Shown here one piece after another: positions 1-7,060 of a stretch of DNA of 12,737 nucleotides (the stretch's first letter is position 1; each line of letters begins with the position of its first letter). Below the pieces are notes generated by a model that saw only the letters and a program-made list of their open reading frames with translations, had not been told where the DNA came from and did no database searches. The stretch is from Lentimicrobium sp. GTDB lineage: Bacteria; Bacteroidota; Bacteroidia; Bacteroidales; Lentimicrobiaceae. A program made the position numbers and the translations under genes. The DNA lies in NCBI GenBank assembly GCA_013336205.1, contig JAAXUD010000029.1, forward strand, positions 1 to 12,737, read 5' to 3'.

Positions 1-712
1 CGTCGCCTGACGTGATTTTATAGTGCTTAACAAAACCTCCTACATCGAAAAACAGCGATTTACGGTAGGCCAGGTTTCTTCCAACGCCCATATATGGCAT
101 CCCTGCAAGTGCCAGTGACATATACTGTATGGCAACCATCAGCGTGTCGAACCTGATAAGCAGATTAAGCAATCCGGGCTGAGGAGCGTAAGCCCCATAG
201 CCAAGTGCAATCTCCGTTTTGTCAGTGAAAACTGATTGCATAGATTCAATCCATTTAGGGCCTGCCGGGACACAGTCTGCATCTGCAAGTAAAACCAAAT
301 CATATTTAGCTGACTTAATACCAATCGAAAGCGGAAATTTCTTTCCGGTAAAAAAGTTCAGATTCTGCGTTATATTTACGAGTTTCAGCCCCGGGTATTT
401 ATCAGCAAGCTCGCGCAGCAGGTAAAATGTATCATCATCTGATGCATCATTTACCACCACAACCTCGAATTCAGGATAATCCTGTTCTAAAACCTTGGGA
501 AGGAAACGAACCAGGTTATGGTATTCATTTTTTGCACAAATAATAACCGAAACCGGCTCCTTTGTATCATTGACGGGTCGCTTCGCTGAATTATAAAAAG
601 CAAGCCGGCTGAATATTAACCAGTAATATATCAGTTGTATCAGCAGGGCAGCCAATAATACCAGAATCAGCGGCCACCACTGGGATGAAATAATGCTATT
701 CAACCAAACCAT
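1..712 (-). CDS. Glycosyltransferase family 2, membrane-anchored (5' part, cut by window edge)
   Basis: This is a GT-A fold glycosyltransferase that would transfer a sugar from a nucleotide-sugar donor; acceptor unknown. I translated 237 residues from the ATG at 712. A hydrophobic N-terminal segment (about residues 14-34) should anchor it in the inner membrane. The catalytic domain starts with PVSVIICAKNE (53-63), followed by VVVVNDASDDDT (84-95), which matches the donor-binding region. The metal-binding DxD is D144-A-D146 in LLADADC. GVGRNLAYRK (209-218) and the final SGD at the window edge match the region before the catalytic base in family 2. The remaining C-terminal part, usually more than 100 residues often with further membrane segments, lies outside the window. 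A consensus -7 box lies 20-28 bp upstream. The family is secure from motif order; the sugar and product (exopolysaccharide, glycolipid) cannot be told. Confidence 0.9.
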   Translation of the reverse strand, partial: MVWLNSIISSQWWPLILVLLAALLIQLIYYWLIFSRLAFYNSAKRPVNDTKEPVSVIICAKNEYHNLVRFLPKVLEQDYPEFEVVVVNDASDDDTFYLLRELADKYPGLKLVNITQNLNFFTGKKFPLSIGIKSAKYDLVLLADADCVPAGPKWIESMQSVFTDKTEIALGYGAYAPQPGLLNLLIRFDTLMVAIQYMSLALAGMPYMGVGRNLAYRKSLFFDVGGFVKHYKITSGD

Positions 713-1182
713 TTTTCAGATATTTCAAACGGCAAATTTACCCAAAGCGCTTCAAATCGCGGAAACAAGTTTTCAACAAACTTATTGTTGGTTAAATCAT
801 TAAAAACTAATCCGGAAATGAAACAAAACAGCTACTTCATCAGGCATTTCAATATCGGGGCTTTTCATTTCAATCTAATAAATTGCAAATATCCGGTATA
901 CTTTTATTCGCTATTAACAATTCTGTTTTTAATTTCCATTTCATTTATCATACGACAAACAGCACCGAATATTAATTAATAAAAAGAATATATACAGCTT
1001 GTTTTTTGGTAGGGATAATTACAAATACTATTTTTCCGGTGATTTTAAGGGTAAAAAAAATCGTTTCAGACATTTGCAATTACAATATAAACCACTGAAT
1101 ATAAATATTTTAAACCTCTCCGCACCAACAAATTTTATAAAATCGGTGAAGTAATTTCATTTATTCGCAAGTAAATTAGAGC
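713..1182. other. AT-rich intergenic region without a supported gene
   Basis: This stretch separates the minus-strand glycosyltransferase from the plus-strand trp leader. Apart from the two promoters at its ends I see no RNA gene, repeat family or convincing coding sequence. A plus-strand frame at about 785-979 is open (start TTG, or an inner ATG at 818 giving 53 residues with a hydrophobic C-terminal half). It is very AT-rich and matches nothing I recognise. The region may hold upstream regulatory sites. Confidence 0.5.
733..740 (-). promoter_or_regulatory. Putative -7 box of the glycosyltransferase gene
   Basis: On the minus strand the sequence reads TAAATTTG, an exact match to the Bacteroidota -7 consensus TAnnTTTG. 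Transcription would start near 726, giving a leader of about 14 nt before the ATG at 712. A -33 TTG at standard spacing is not clear (the nearest candidates are 12 or 25 bp away), so the call rests on the -7 box and its position. Confidence 0.4.
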
Positions 1183-1209
1183 TTGATATTAAAATATTGG
1201 TTAATTTTG
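1183..1209 (+). promoter_or_regulatory. Putative promoter of the trp leader / trpB2 transcript
   Basis: TTG at 1183-1185 and TAATTTTG at 1202-1209 match the Bacteroidota -33 (TTG) and -7 (TAnnTTTG) elements with a 16-bp gap, slightly short of the usual range. Transcription would start near 1216, about 12 nt before the leader-peptide ATG at 1228. That is the layout expected for an attenuator whose leader peptide is translated first. Confidence 0.45.
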
Positions 1210-1227
1210 TAATTCAAATAAACCACC

Positions 1228-1305
1228 ATGAATTCAGCCGTTGCTGTATTTACTTCTTCTCTTCTGACATCATGGTCATGGTGGTGGCCAAACCAGGCCT
1301 CCTAA
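1228..1305 (+). CDS. Tryptophan leader peptide (attenuator peptide, 25 aa)
   Basis: The ATG at 1228 opens a 25-codon frame ending in TAA at 1303-1305. Codons 15-20 read SWSWWW: Trp at positions 16, 18, 19 and 20 (1273-1275 and 1279-1287), followed by PNQAS and the stop. Four Trp codons in five, in a short ORF just after a promoter and upstream of a tryptophan synthase gene, are the hallmark of a ribosome-stalling leader peptide. When charged Trp-tRNA is scarce, the ribosome should pause on these codons and change folding of the downstream RNA. The peptide itself probably has no other role. The Trp codons also fall in one arm of a possible hairpin (about 1281-1302). The leader is too short for ordinary gene calling and is likely unannotated. 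Tryptophan regulation is an inference from the codons and the downstream gene. Confidence 0.85.
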   Translation: MNSAVAVFTSSLLTSWSWWWPNQAS

Positions 1306-1457
1306 AAATTATATAACCCCCTGTGGGAGCGTGTGCTCCTTGTCGATTTCGGATTGTCGATTTCGGAATTCCGTTTTGTAATTCCAGCAATTGTATCCTG
1401 CAGAGGCCCCGCCTCTGTCGGGCAATCTGCGATGATGCAAAGGTTTTTATTCCCGAC
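1281..1457 (+). promoter_or_regulatory. Possible trp attenuator: mutually exclusive RNA pairings
   Basis: Four segments could act as an attenuator. Segment 1 (GGTGGCC, in the tandem Trp codons, 1283-1289) can pair imperfectly with segment 2 (GGCCTCC, 1296-1302). Segment 2 (GGCCTC, 1296-1301) is also the exact complement of GAGGCC at 1403-1408 (segment 3). Segment 3 (CAGAGGC, 1401-1407) forms a perfect 7-bp hairpin with GCCTCTG (1411-1417, segment 4) around a CCC loop. GTCGGG (1417-1422) can also pair with CCCGAC (1452-1457). The 1:2, 2:3, 3:4 logic is that of classical attenuation. However, no U-run directly follows the 3:4 hairpin (the nearest, T5, is at 1444-1448), so termination is not shown. 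The mechanism could instead act on translation. Confidence 0.4.
1340..1367 (+). repeat. Two tandem copies of a 14-bp unit
   Basis: TTGTCGATTTCGGA occurs twice in direct succession (1340-1353, 1354-1367) with no mismatch. It lies inside the trp leader between segments 2 and 3, next to a small hairpin (GGAGC-GTGT-GCTCC, 1327-1340). The block looks like inserted repetitive intergenic DNA rather than selected leader RNA, but this cannot be decided from one locus. Confidence 0.7.
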
Positions 1458-1550
1458 CACAGACTTCCGGCTTCAAACTTCCAATTTTTCATCACCGGAT
1501 CATGCAAATTCGATTTCTATAAAAATTCCTCACTTCTAAAACTCAAAAAA

Positions 1551-2915
1551 ATGCAACGAAAAATAAATCTTACTGAACAGGAGATTCCCCGCTTTTACTA
1601 CAATATTGTGGCTGATATGCCCAACAAACCGCTGCCTCCGTTACATCCGGGCACACGGCAACCCATTACACCTGACATGCTTGAACCTCTTTTTGCCCGT
1701 GAACTTATCCGTCAGGAGGTTTCTACCGAGCGGTATATTGAAATTCCGGAAGAAGTAAGAAAGATATACGCCCAATGGAGGCCTACCCCACTTTTCAGGG
1801 CAATCAACCTTGAAAAAGCGTTGAATACTCCCGCCCGTATTTATTACAAATACGAAGGAGTAAGTCCTGCCGGGTCGCACAAGCCCAACACTGCCGTAGC
1901 CCAGGCTTATTATAATAAAATTGAAGGTATTAAAAAGATTACTACCGAAACCGGTGCCGGCCAATGGGGAACCGCACTTTCCTATGCCTGCCAGATGTTT
2001 GATATGGAGTGTGAAGTTTTTATGGTAAAAGTCAGTTATGACCAGAAGCCGTACCGTAAAATCATGATGAATACCTTTGGCGGAAAGGTCCATTCCTCTC
2101 CATCTATCCTAACAGCCGCCGGGCGCAGCATTCTGGCAGCAAATCCTGATTCATCAGGAAGCCTGGGCATCGCCATTTCCGAAGCAATGGAACGTGCAGC
2201 GGAAGATCCTGATACACATTATGCACTTGGCTCAGTGTTGAACCACGTTTTGCTTCACCAGACCATTATCGGCCAGGAAGCTATGGTGCAAATGGAGAAA
2301 GCCGGTCAGATGCCGGATATAATAGTGGCTCCCTTTGGCGGTGGCAGTAATTTTGCAGGCATTGCCTTTCCCTTTCTGCGACTAAATCTCACTGAAAACC
2401 AAAAGATACGGTGTATCGCTGTTGAACCTGATTCGTGCCCAAAACTTACCAGGGGGGAATTCAGATACGATTTCGGCGATACCATCGGACTTACGCCACT
2501 GTTGCCCATGTACACACTGGGTCATGATTTTATGCCCTCTCCCATTCATGCAGGTGGGTTAAGATATCACGGTGCAGGCGTTATTGTCAGTCAGTTGCTT
2601 AAGGATGGATTGATTGAAGCGGTGTCACAAAATCAGCAGCGCTGCTTTCAAGCCGGCATGCAGTTTATTAAAACCGAAGGCATCATACCTGCACCTGAAG
2701 CAACCCATGCCATTGCCACCGTAATTGATGAAGCCAACCGTTGCCGCGAAGAAGGCGTTACTAAAAATATCCTCTTCAACCTTTGCGGACATGGCTATTT
2801 CGACATGGCTGCCTATGAAATGTTTATGTCGGGAAAACTAAATGGTGAATCACAGGTATCAGATCGCAGTATCAGAGAATCGATAGATGCCATCGAAATG
2901 TTACAACCCGCATAA
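1551..2915 (+). CDS. trpB2: Tryptophan synthase beta chain, TrpB2 type
   Basis: This PLP enzyme condenses indole with L-serine to give L-tryptophan. The 454-residue product matches the TrpB2 (TrpB-like) branch rather than the usual ~400-residue TrpB. It has the N-terminal PPLHPGT / RPTPL region, KYEG.SPAGSHKPNTA with the PLP lysine K111, TETGAGQWG (132-140) holding the catalytic Glu, QKPYR, GSLGIAISEA (203-212), GSVLNHVLLHQT, and the phosphate-binding GGGSN (263-267). I chose the ATG at 1551, directly after an A-rich stretch. The frame stays open upstream to 1323, but that extension overlaps the attenuator and has no family similarity. No trpA or other trp gene is adjacent, so it may salvage free indole or act with a TrpA encoded elsewhere. 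The upstream Trp-rich leader peptide suggests regulation by tryptophan supply. A strong terminator follows at 2969-3005. Confidence 0.93.
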   Translation: MQRKINLTEQEIPRFYYNIVADMPNKPLPPLHPGTRQPITPDMLEPLFARELIRQEVSTERYIEIPEEVRKIYAQWRPTPLFRAINLEKALNTPARIYYKYEGVSPAGSHKPNTAVAQAYYNKIEGIKKITTETGAGQWGTALSYACQMFDMECEVFMVKVSYDQKPYRKIMMNTFGGKVHSSPSILTAAGRSILAANPDSSGSLGIAISEAMERAAEDPDTHYALGSVLNHVLLHQTIIGQEAMVQMEKAGQMPDIIVAPFGGGSNFAGIAFPFLRLNLTENQKIRCIAVEPDSCPKLTRGEFRYDFGDTIGLTPLLPMYTLGHDFMPSPIHAGGLRYHGAGVIVSQLLKDGLIEAVSQNQQRCFQAGMQFIKTEGIIPAPEATHAIATVIDEANRCREEGVTKNILFNLCGHGYFDMAAYEMFMSGKLNGESQVSDRSIRESIDAIEMLQPA

Positions 2916-2968
2916 GCCATTACAATTCAATAACTCGAGGCAGATTTTGCGTTAACCATAACAAAAAG

Positions 2969-3005
2969 AAGGGGCGCTTTCAGAAATCAATCTGAAGCGC
3001 CCCTT
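2969..3005. terminator. Two-way intrinsic terminator between trpB2 and ppk2
   Basis: AAGGGGCGC... (2969-2984) pairs with ...GCGCCCCTT (2991-3005) in 15 bp with one bulged T at 2978 and a six-base loop (AATCAA). On the minus strand the stem is followed by C-TTTTT, a good U-tract for the PPK2 gene that ends at 3075. On the plus strand the tail (AAGCTTGTTGTGTTG) is only moderately T-rich. It sits between two convergent genes and probably serves both. Confidence 0.85.
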
Positions 3006-3074
3006 AAGCTTGTTGTGTTGTGTATTGAGCCTGATTTAAGCTAAACGAAGCATTTTCCTATGTCTGAACATGAG

Positions 3075-3971
3075 TTACTTTTCCCCCAGCAGCATTTGTT
3101 TTGCTTCCTCCAGCTTAGCTTTCTCATATTCGGGCAATACCGGATAGTCAACATTGAGCTCCAGCAGACGGTTAATAATTATATTACTAACGGCATACCG
3201 CATAAACCATTTCCGGTCAGCGGGGATAACATACCAGGGTGCATGTTCGGTAGATGTTTCCGTAAGCATTTCACTGTAAGCCTTCATATAATCGTCCCAA
3301 TGCCGGCGTTCCTTAACATCATTTGAAGAAAATTTCCAGTTTTTTGCCGGGTCTTCAATACGCTCAAGAAACCGCTTTTTCTGTTCATCTTTAGATACAT
3401 TCAGAAAGAACTTAAGAATGATGGTCCCGTTTTCAGACAAATGTTTTTCTATGTCATTAATCTGCCGGTAACGATTTTTCCAAAATTCGTTATTTACCTC
3501 TTCTATAGATTTTATACCAGGAATATTCTGTGCCAGTATAAATTCAGGGTGCACCTTTACCACCAATACTTCTTCATAATACGAGCGGTTAAAAATGCCG
3601 AAGTTCCCCCTTTCCGGCAGGCATTTGTAGGTCCGCCACATAAAATCGTGGTCCAGTTCGTTCACCGATGGTGCCTTAAAACTGTATACCTGACAGCCCT
3701 GAGGGTTTAGTCCCGACATTACATGCTTTATAGTGCCATCCTTTCCTGCAGCATCCATTGCCTGAAAAATCAATAAAATTGAAAAGCTGTTTTGTGCGTA
3801 CATTTTTCCCTGCAATTCTCTCATTTTCAAAGTATTTTCTTCCAGAAGTTTAACACCATCCTCTTTGCCATTCAGTATTCCCTTATAGGAAGGATCAAAA
3901 TCGGTCATTTTTATTTTTTTCCCGGGCTTCGGCTTTGCTACAATCTTAGCATCTTTTAAAAGACTCTTCAT
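3075..3971 (-). CDS. ppk2: Polyphosphate kinase 2 family (polyphosphate:nucleotide phosphotransferase)
   Basis: PPK2 enzymes move phosphate between polyphosphate and nucleotides, often running toward ATP/GTP or ADP formation. The 298-residue protein has the P-loop kinase-like core: a Walker A type loop, DAAGKDG (73-79, with D73 and K77), a Walker B type region, FNRSYYEEVL (127-136), and the lid region with KNWKFS (210-215), HWDDY (224-228) and APWYVIPADRKW (244-255). Length and the N-terminal extension (about residues 1-60) suit the single-domain PPK2 group often called class III, whose studied members phosphorylate AMP and ADP; class is inferred, not proved. I kept the ATG at 3971; an inner ATG at codon 22 is possible but would cut the N-terminal extension. 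The gene is monocistronic, with a possible promoter at 4005-4035 and a strong terminator at 2969-3005. Confidence 0.93.
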   Translation of the reverse strand: MKSLLKDAKIVAKPKPGKKIKMTDFDPSYKGILNGKEDGVKLLEENTLKMRELQGKMYAQNSFSILLIFQAMDAAGKDGTIKHVMSGLNPQGCQVYSFKAPSVNELDHDFMWRTYKCLPERGNFGIFNRSYYEEVLVVKVHPEFILAQNIPGIKSIEEVNNEFWKNRYRQINDIEKHLSENGTIILKFFLNVSKDEQKKRFLERIEDPAKNWKFSSNDVKERRHWDDYMKAYSEMLTETSTEHAPWYVIPADRKWFMRYAVSNIIINRLLELNVDYPVLPEYEKAKLEEAKQMLLGEK

Positions 3972-4004
3972 ATCGGCGTTAACTTTGATTAATATTTGTT
4001 TTGA

Positions 4005-4035
4005 TAAAGATAAGAATTGCGGTCCAATATCAAAA
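4005..4035 (-). promoter_or_regulatory. Possible promoter of ppk2
   Basis: Reading the minus strand, TTTTG (4035-4031) is followed after 18 bp by TATCTTTA (4012-4005), one base from the Bacteroidota -7 consensus TAnnTTTG. Transcription would start near 3998, about 27 nt before the ATG at 3971. Confidence 0.35.
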
Positions 4036-4079
4036 CCAGAATTTATACAGAATTTTTATTTCCGGGACTAAAAAATCTT

Positions 4080-4087
4080 CATCTTTG
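4080..4087 (+). promoter_or_regulatory. Weak -7-like box upstream of the exonuclease gene
   Basis: CATCTTTG, followed by CG, differs from TAnnTTTG only in the first base and resembles the common Bacteroidota form TATCTTTGC. I see no clear TTG at the -33 position. The leader would be about 145 nt and would include the 8-bp repeat at 4197-4236. Confidence 0.25.
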
Positions 4088-4196
4088 CGATAATGTGAAA
4101 AAAACAGAAACATGGAAAGGTTGAATAAGCGGCGTGAAAAAACCAAATACATCCGGCATTCGCACACCTTCCTGAGACACAAAGTTTGTTCATCGC

Positions 4197-4236
4197 ATTA
4201 ACACAGTAACACATTAGCACATTAACACATTAAAAA
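4197..4236 (+). repeat. Five units of an 8-bp tandem repeat (ATTAACAC-like)
   Basis: Successive octamers read ATTAACAC, AGTAACAC, ATTAGCAC, ATTAACAC, ATTAAAAA. The array ends three bases before the ATG of the exonuclease gene, so it replaces the usual ribosome-binding region. A short array so close to the start could change expression if its copy number varies, but this is inference. Confidence 0.75.
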
Positions 4237-4239
4237 AAG

Positions 4240-4833
4240 ATGCCATATTTAGTAGTTGACCTCGAAATGAGCGGTCCTGAACCGGGTTATCATGAAATCA
4301 TTCAGATAGGAGCCGTATTATTGAACGATAACTGGGTTGAACTTGGTACTTTTCTGACCAATGTTTATCCGGAAAACGAAGAAGCCTTCACCGCCTCCGC
4401 TGAAAAAGTACACGGACTTTCATGGGATGAACTTCAGGAAGCTCCAATGATCTATGATGTACTGGAAGATTTTGAGAAATGGATTCGCAAAATGCTGAAA
4501 AGGCAGTCTGGCGATCTGAAGGATCTGATTATATGTGGGCAAAGTGTGATCTTTGATGTTAACTTTTTAAAGTTCGCCTACAGTGGTGAAAATCTGGATT
4601 GGCCTTTCAGCAACAAGCTGATTGACCTGCATACCATTGCCTTTTACACATTCAAAATCCTGGAGGCCAACGGTAAAACTGTGCCTCGTTCACTCAGCCT
4701 GAAGTCCATTTCTGCCTGGTTTGGTTTTGAACGCGAGGGTACTACCCATAATGCTTTGGAGGATTGCCAACTGACCATGCTTTGCCTTCAGAAGTTTTTT
4801 CAGATGGCCGCAAGATTCAAGGTAATAGACTGA
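4240..4833 (+). CDS. DEDDh 3'-5' exonuclease (DnaQ / RNase T superfamily)
   Basis: This is a single-domain two-metal exonuclease of the DnaQ-like superfamily that would remove nucleotides from DNA or RNA 3' ends. All five acidic/histidine positions are visible in the 197-residue protein: ExoI VVDLEMSG with D7 and E9, ExoII SVIFDVNFL with D106, and ExoIII THNALEDC with H170 and D175 (the DEDDh arrangement). The DLEMSG form of ExoI recalls oligoribonuclease and RNase T, but the body of the protein is not oligoribonuclease as I know it. No polymerase or BRCT domain is attached, so calling it a polymerase III epsilon subunit is not justified. The ATG at 4240 follows an A-rich stretch after the 8-bp repeat array. 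It converges with the Hdr-like operon, 32 bp away, with no evident hairpin between them. Substrate is unknown. Confidence 0.9.
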   Translation: MPYLVVDLEMSGPEPGYHEIIQIGAVLLNDNWVELGTFLTNVYPENEEAFTASAEKVHGLSWDELQEAPMIYDVLEDFEKWIRKMLKRQSGDLKDLIICGQSVIFDVNFLKFAYSGENLDWPFSNKLIDLHTIAFYTFKILEANGKTVPRSLSLKSISAWFGFEREGTTHNALEDCQLTMLCLQKFFQMAARFKVID

Positions 4834-4865
4834 TATTATGGGTGAGATGAGTCCTTAATGAAAAT

Positions 4866-6707
4866 CTATGTTTCAACAACAGCCAGCGAATCTTTTGCTT
4901 TAAGTTTCACTACACTTTTTTCTTTTTGCTTTTCCGGCTTTTGATCAACCGCTTCAAGCAGTAATTCGGCTATATCCGCCACTCGTACCTCTGCATGACC
5001 AGCAAAGGTTTTTTTGCAGAGCGGACAAGCCGTAGCTATGATGTGAGGATGATTCCTGGTAAGTGAAGCAAGGGTTGCGTGAGTCAGTGTCTTTCGTCTT
5101 TCAACTGATATATCAGTAATTCCCAAACTCCCACCGCAGCATAGTGAATCCTTCTTCTCATTACCGGCATTAACCAGGCTGAAACTGCGCGCGATCAGGC
5201 GGCGCGGCTGATCGTAGATACCGCTGCCCCGGCCAAGTTCACAAGGATCGTGGAAGACAACTGTTGAAGATAAAATGCCTGGTTCAAGTTTCATTTCCTC
5301 AACAAGTTTCAACAGGTATTCGCTGTGGTGATAAACAGGAATATCGAGTTGGTAGTCATCCCTGAACATCTTATAACAAATGGGACAGGTGGTGACCAGA
5401 ATTTCAGCCCCGCTCGATGTGATTAGCTCCCTGTTCTTTGAAACCAGATTTTCAGCAGCCAGAAAATTACCTGACAGTTTAAGCGGTCTTCCGCAACAGA
5501 CACTTCCATCCTCATCTAAAAATGTAAATTTAACCCCCGCTTTGTCAAACAAGGTCAACATGGCTTTAATGGTCAATGGGTTCAGGTGGCCCATGCAGCC
5601 TGCAAAAAAAGCTACTTTACCTGTCTTCACCTCCTGTTTACTGATGTAGTCATAGGCGTTAGCGGAAAAGACCTGGTCAAGACTCCGCTCATTGAGGCGG
5701 ATGGTGGTATTTTCAATTCCGACAGGACAACTGGTGTTGCAACGTCCACAGATCAGGCAGGTATCCGTTTTATAAGGGTCGGGTTTCTTATCCCTGAGGT
5801 CCCTTAGGAAATAGGCAGGCTGAATGTTATTTATTTCCAGGTCACTGCTTAACTGGCATTTATCGATGCAGATTCCGCAACGTGAACAGGCATTAAGCTC
5901 CACTTCCGTAAAAGTAGTGTGAGCCTGTTTTTCACGGATACCAAACTTCCGGAGGAAAATCAGGAATATCTCTGTGAGTATGTGCATGTACCTGGTAAAA
6001 GGCATACTGACAAAAAATGTACCGAGCGCAATTGAATAAGCAAGCCAGGCCGGGTATCTGAGTATTTCCAGCGGCAGGAAACGGGCAAAATAATGACCGA
6101 GCGTATTGGTAAGAAAACCTCCGGTATCGTAAAGACCAGCATTAAAACTTTCGGCTAAAAGCCTCAGGGGGAATATCATCCATAGCGAGGTCAGCGCAAG
6201 TTTATCAATGGTTTTTTGCTGTGTGGTTCTTTTCATACCCACAATGCTGCTTCTGAAACGCTTATACATAGCAATGAACAGTCCTGAGAGCACAAAAAGC
6301 AATAGAAAGTCCATGGCAAACACAAAAAACCTGCGGTAGGGCAGTTCTTTAAGATCGTGCACAAAAAATTCAAAAAATATCGGGTACCAGGGCGGGTTAA
6401 GGGTACCGTGGCTGTACCACCTGGTTTCGAGATTCCCTGCAACAATAAGGAGAAACCAACCGAAAGCGAGACTCATGTGCATGTACCCCAGCCAGAAATT
6501 TGAACGGAAAACCTTCCGGTGCAGCAGGCTTTCCGACACGACTTCGCGGGAAGCATATACGAATTTCCTACTGAAAAGTCCTTTGAAAAACAGTCTCTTA
6601 TCACTGGTGGGCAAGCCTTTAAACCATAGTGTCCATTTCCCTAAAACAATAAGGAGTACAATAGCCATTCCTGATATAAAGGGCAAAACAAATGGATCGT
6701 ACTTCAT
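4866..6707 (-). CDS. Membrane cytochrome-b-like / HdrD-type CCG iron-sulfur fusion protein
   Basis: A 613-residue fusion that probably moves electrons between cytoplasmic iron-sulfur partners and the menaquinone pool. The N-terminal half has about five membrane segments (near 7-28, 70-92, 126-148, 170-186, 220-246) as in NarI/DsrM-like proteins. H77 (GYMHMSL) and H242 (YMHIL) are candidate haem ligands. Two [4Fe-4S] motifs follow (C274, C277, C280, C284 and C317, C320, C323, C327). Then come two full CCG domains: C371, C404-C405, C441xxC444 and C489, C523-C524, C561xxC564. Their spacing matches the C-x31-39-CC-x35-36-CxxC rule for noncubane [4Fe-4S] binding. It resembles DsrM-DsrK or HdrE-HdrD joined in one chain, and FadF/EMO-type ETF:menaquinone oxidoreductases. 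The tail (about 590-613) is lysine-rich and variable. Its ATG overlaps the stop of the preceding gene (ATGA), implying coupled translation. Confidence 0.9.
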   Translation of the reverse strand: MKYDPFVLPFISGMAIVLLIVLGKWTLWFKGLPTSDKRLFFKGLFSRKFVYASREVVSESLLHRKVFRSNFWLGYMHMSLAFGWFLLIVAGNLETRWYSHGTLNPPWYPIFFEFFVHDLKELPYRRFFVFAMDFLLLFVLSGLFIAMYKRFRSSIVGMKRTTQQKTIDKLALTSLWMIFPLRLLAESFNAGLYDTGGFLTNTLGHYFARFLPLEILRYPAWLAYSIALGTFFVSMPFTRYMHILTEIFLIFLRKFGIREKQAHTTFTEVELNACSRCGICIDKCQLSSDLEINNIQPAYFLRDLRDKKPDPYKTDTCLICGRCNTSCPVGIENTTIRLNERSLDQVFSANAYDYISKQEVKTGKVAFFAGCMGHLNPLTIKAMLTLFDKAGVKFTFLDEDGSVCCGRPLKLSGNFLAAENLVSKNRELITSSGAEILVTTCPICYKMFRDDYQLDIPVYHHSEYLLKLVEEMKLEPGILSSTVVFHDPCELGRGSGIYDQPRRLIARSFSLVNAGNEKKDSLCCGGSLGITDISVERRKTLTHATLASLTRNHPHIIATACPLCKKTFAGHAEVRVADIAELLLEAVDQKPEKQKEKSVVKLKAKDSLAVVET

Positions 6708-7039
6708 AGGCCTTTGATTACAGCATGTTTACGAATCAACAACACTATATTCCTTGTATTGATGTTCCTCGGACACACCAGGGTACATTTACCGCAAAGC
6801 ATACATTTTTCCGCTTCAGCGATCATCAGTTTTTCTTCCCCGCGTTTTATCCTGTGTATGAGTTCGCGGAATCCAAACCTGGTGAACCGTCCTGCTGAAC
6901 AGGTTGCTACACAGCACCCACATGCAATACACAGGTTAAATCCCGGCTCTGCTTCAGAAATAGCTCTTGAAAGGGTATTTCCAGCAATATCCAGATCAGT
7001 TTTACCCGATTTTACCGATGCATATCCGAAGTCGGCCAT
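6704..7039 (-). CDS. hdrC-like: Small HdrC-like ferredoxin subunit (two [4Fe-4S] clusters)
   Basis: A soluble 111-residue electron carrier of the HdrC type. It has two [4Fe-4S] motifs: C37, C40, C43, C47 (with an extra C42) and C79, C82, C85, C89 followed by Pro. The helical linker between them (GFRELIHRIKRGEE, 56-69) is typical of HdrC and QmoC-like proteins. In the known family, HdrC passes electrons from the FAD subunit to the CCG-containing subunit. Here it lies between the HdrA-like gene and the membrane CCG fusion, overlapping the latter by 4 bp, so it most likely wires the complex to the membrane protein. It is distinct from the larger HdrC-like protein at the start of the operon. Nothing in it looks broken. 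Confidence 0.88.
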   Translation of the reverse strand: MADFGYASVKSGKTDLDIAGNTLSRAISEAEPGFNLCIACGCCVATCSAGRFTRFGFRELIHRIKRGEEKLMIAEAEKCMLCGKCTLVCPRNINTRNIVLLIRKHAVIKGL

Positions 7040-7060
7040 ATTCTAATAATTCATTTTCTT

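Noticed and set aside
785..979. 64-codon plus-strand ORF with a hydrophobic C-terminal half
   Set aside because: TTG start, very AT-rich, no promoter or family match, and the hydrophobic stretch is what AT-rich DNA gives by chance.
1250..1507. 85-codon minus-strand ORF over the trp leader
   Set aside because: It is the shadow of the leader peptide and repeat DNA, with no family similarity; the plus-strand Trp-codon ORF explains the region better.
1323..1550. N-terminal extension of the trpB2 frame back to GTG at 1323
   Set aside because: The extra 76 codons overlap the leader RNA, tandem repeat and hairpins, are Cys/Arg-rich, and have no TrpB2 similarity; ATG 1551 gives the normal family N-terminus.
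1641..2093. 150-codon minus-strand ORF inside trpB2
   Set aside because: Shadow frame of a strongly conserved plus-strand gene.
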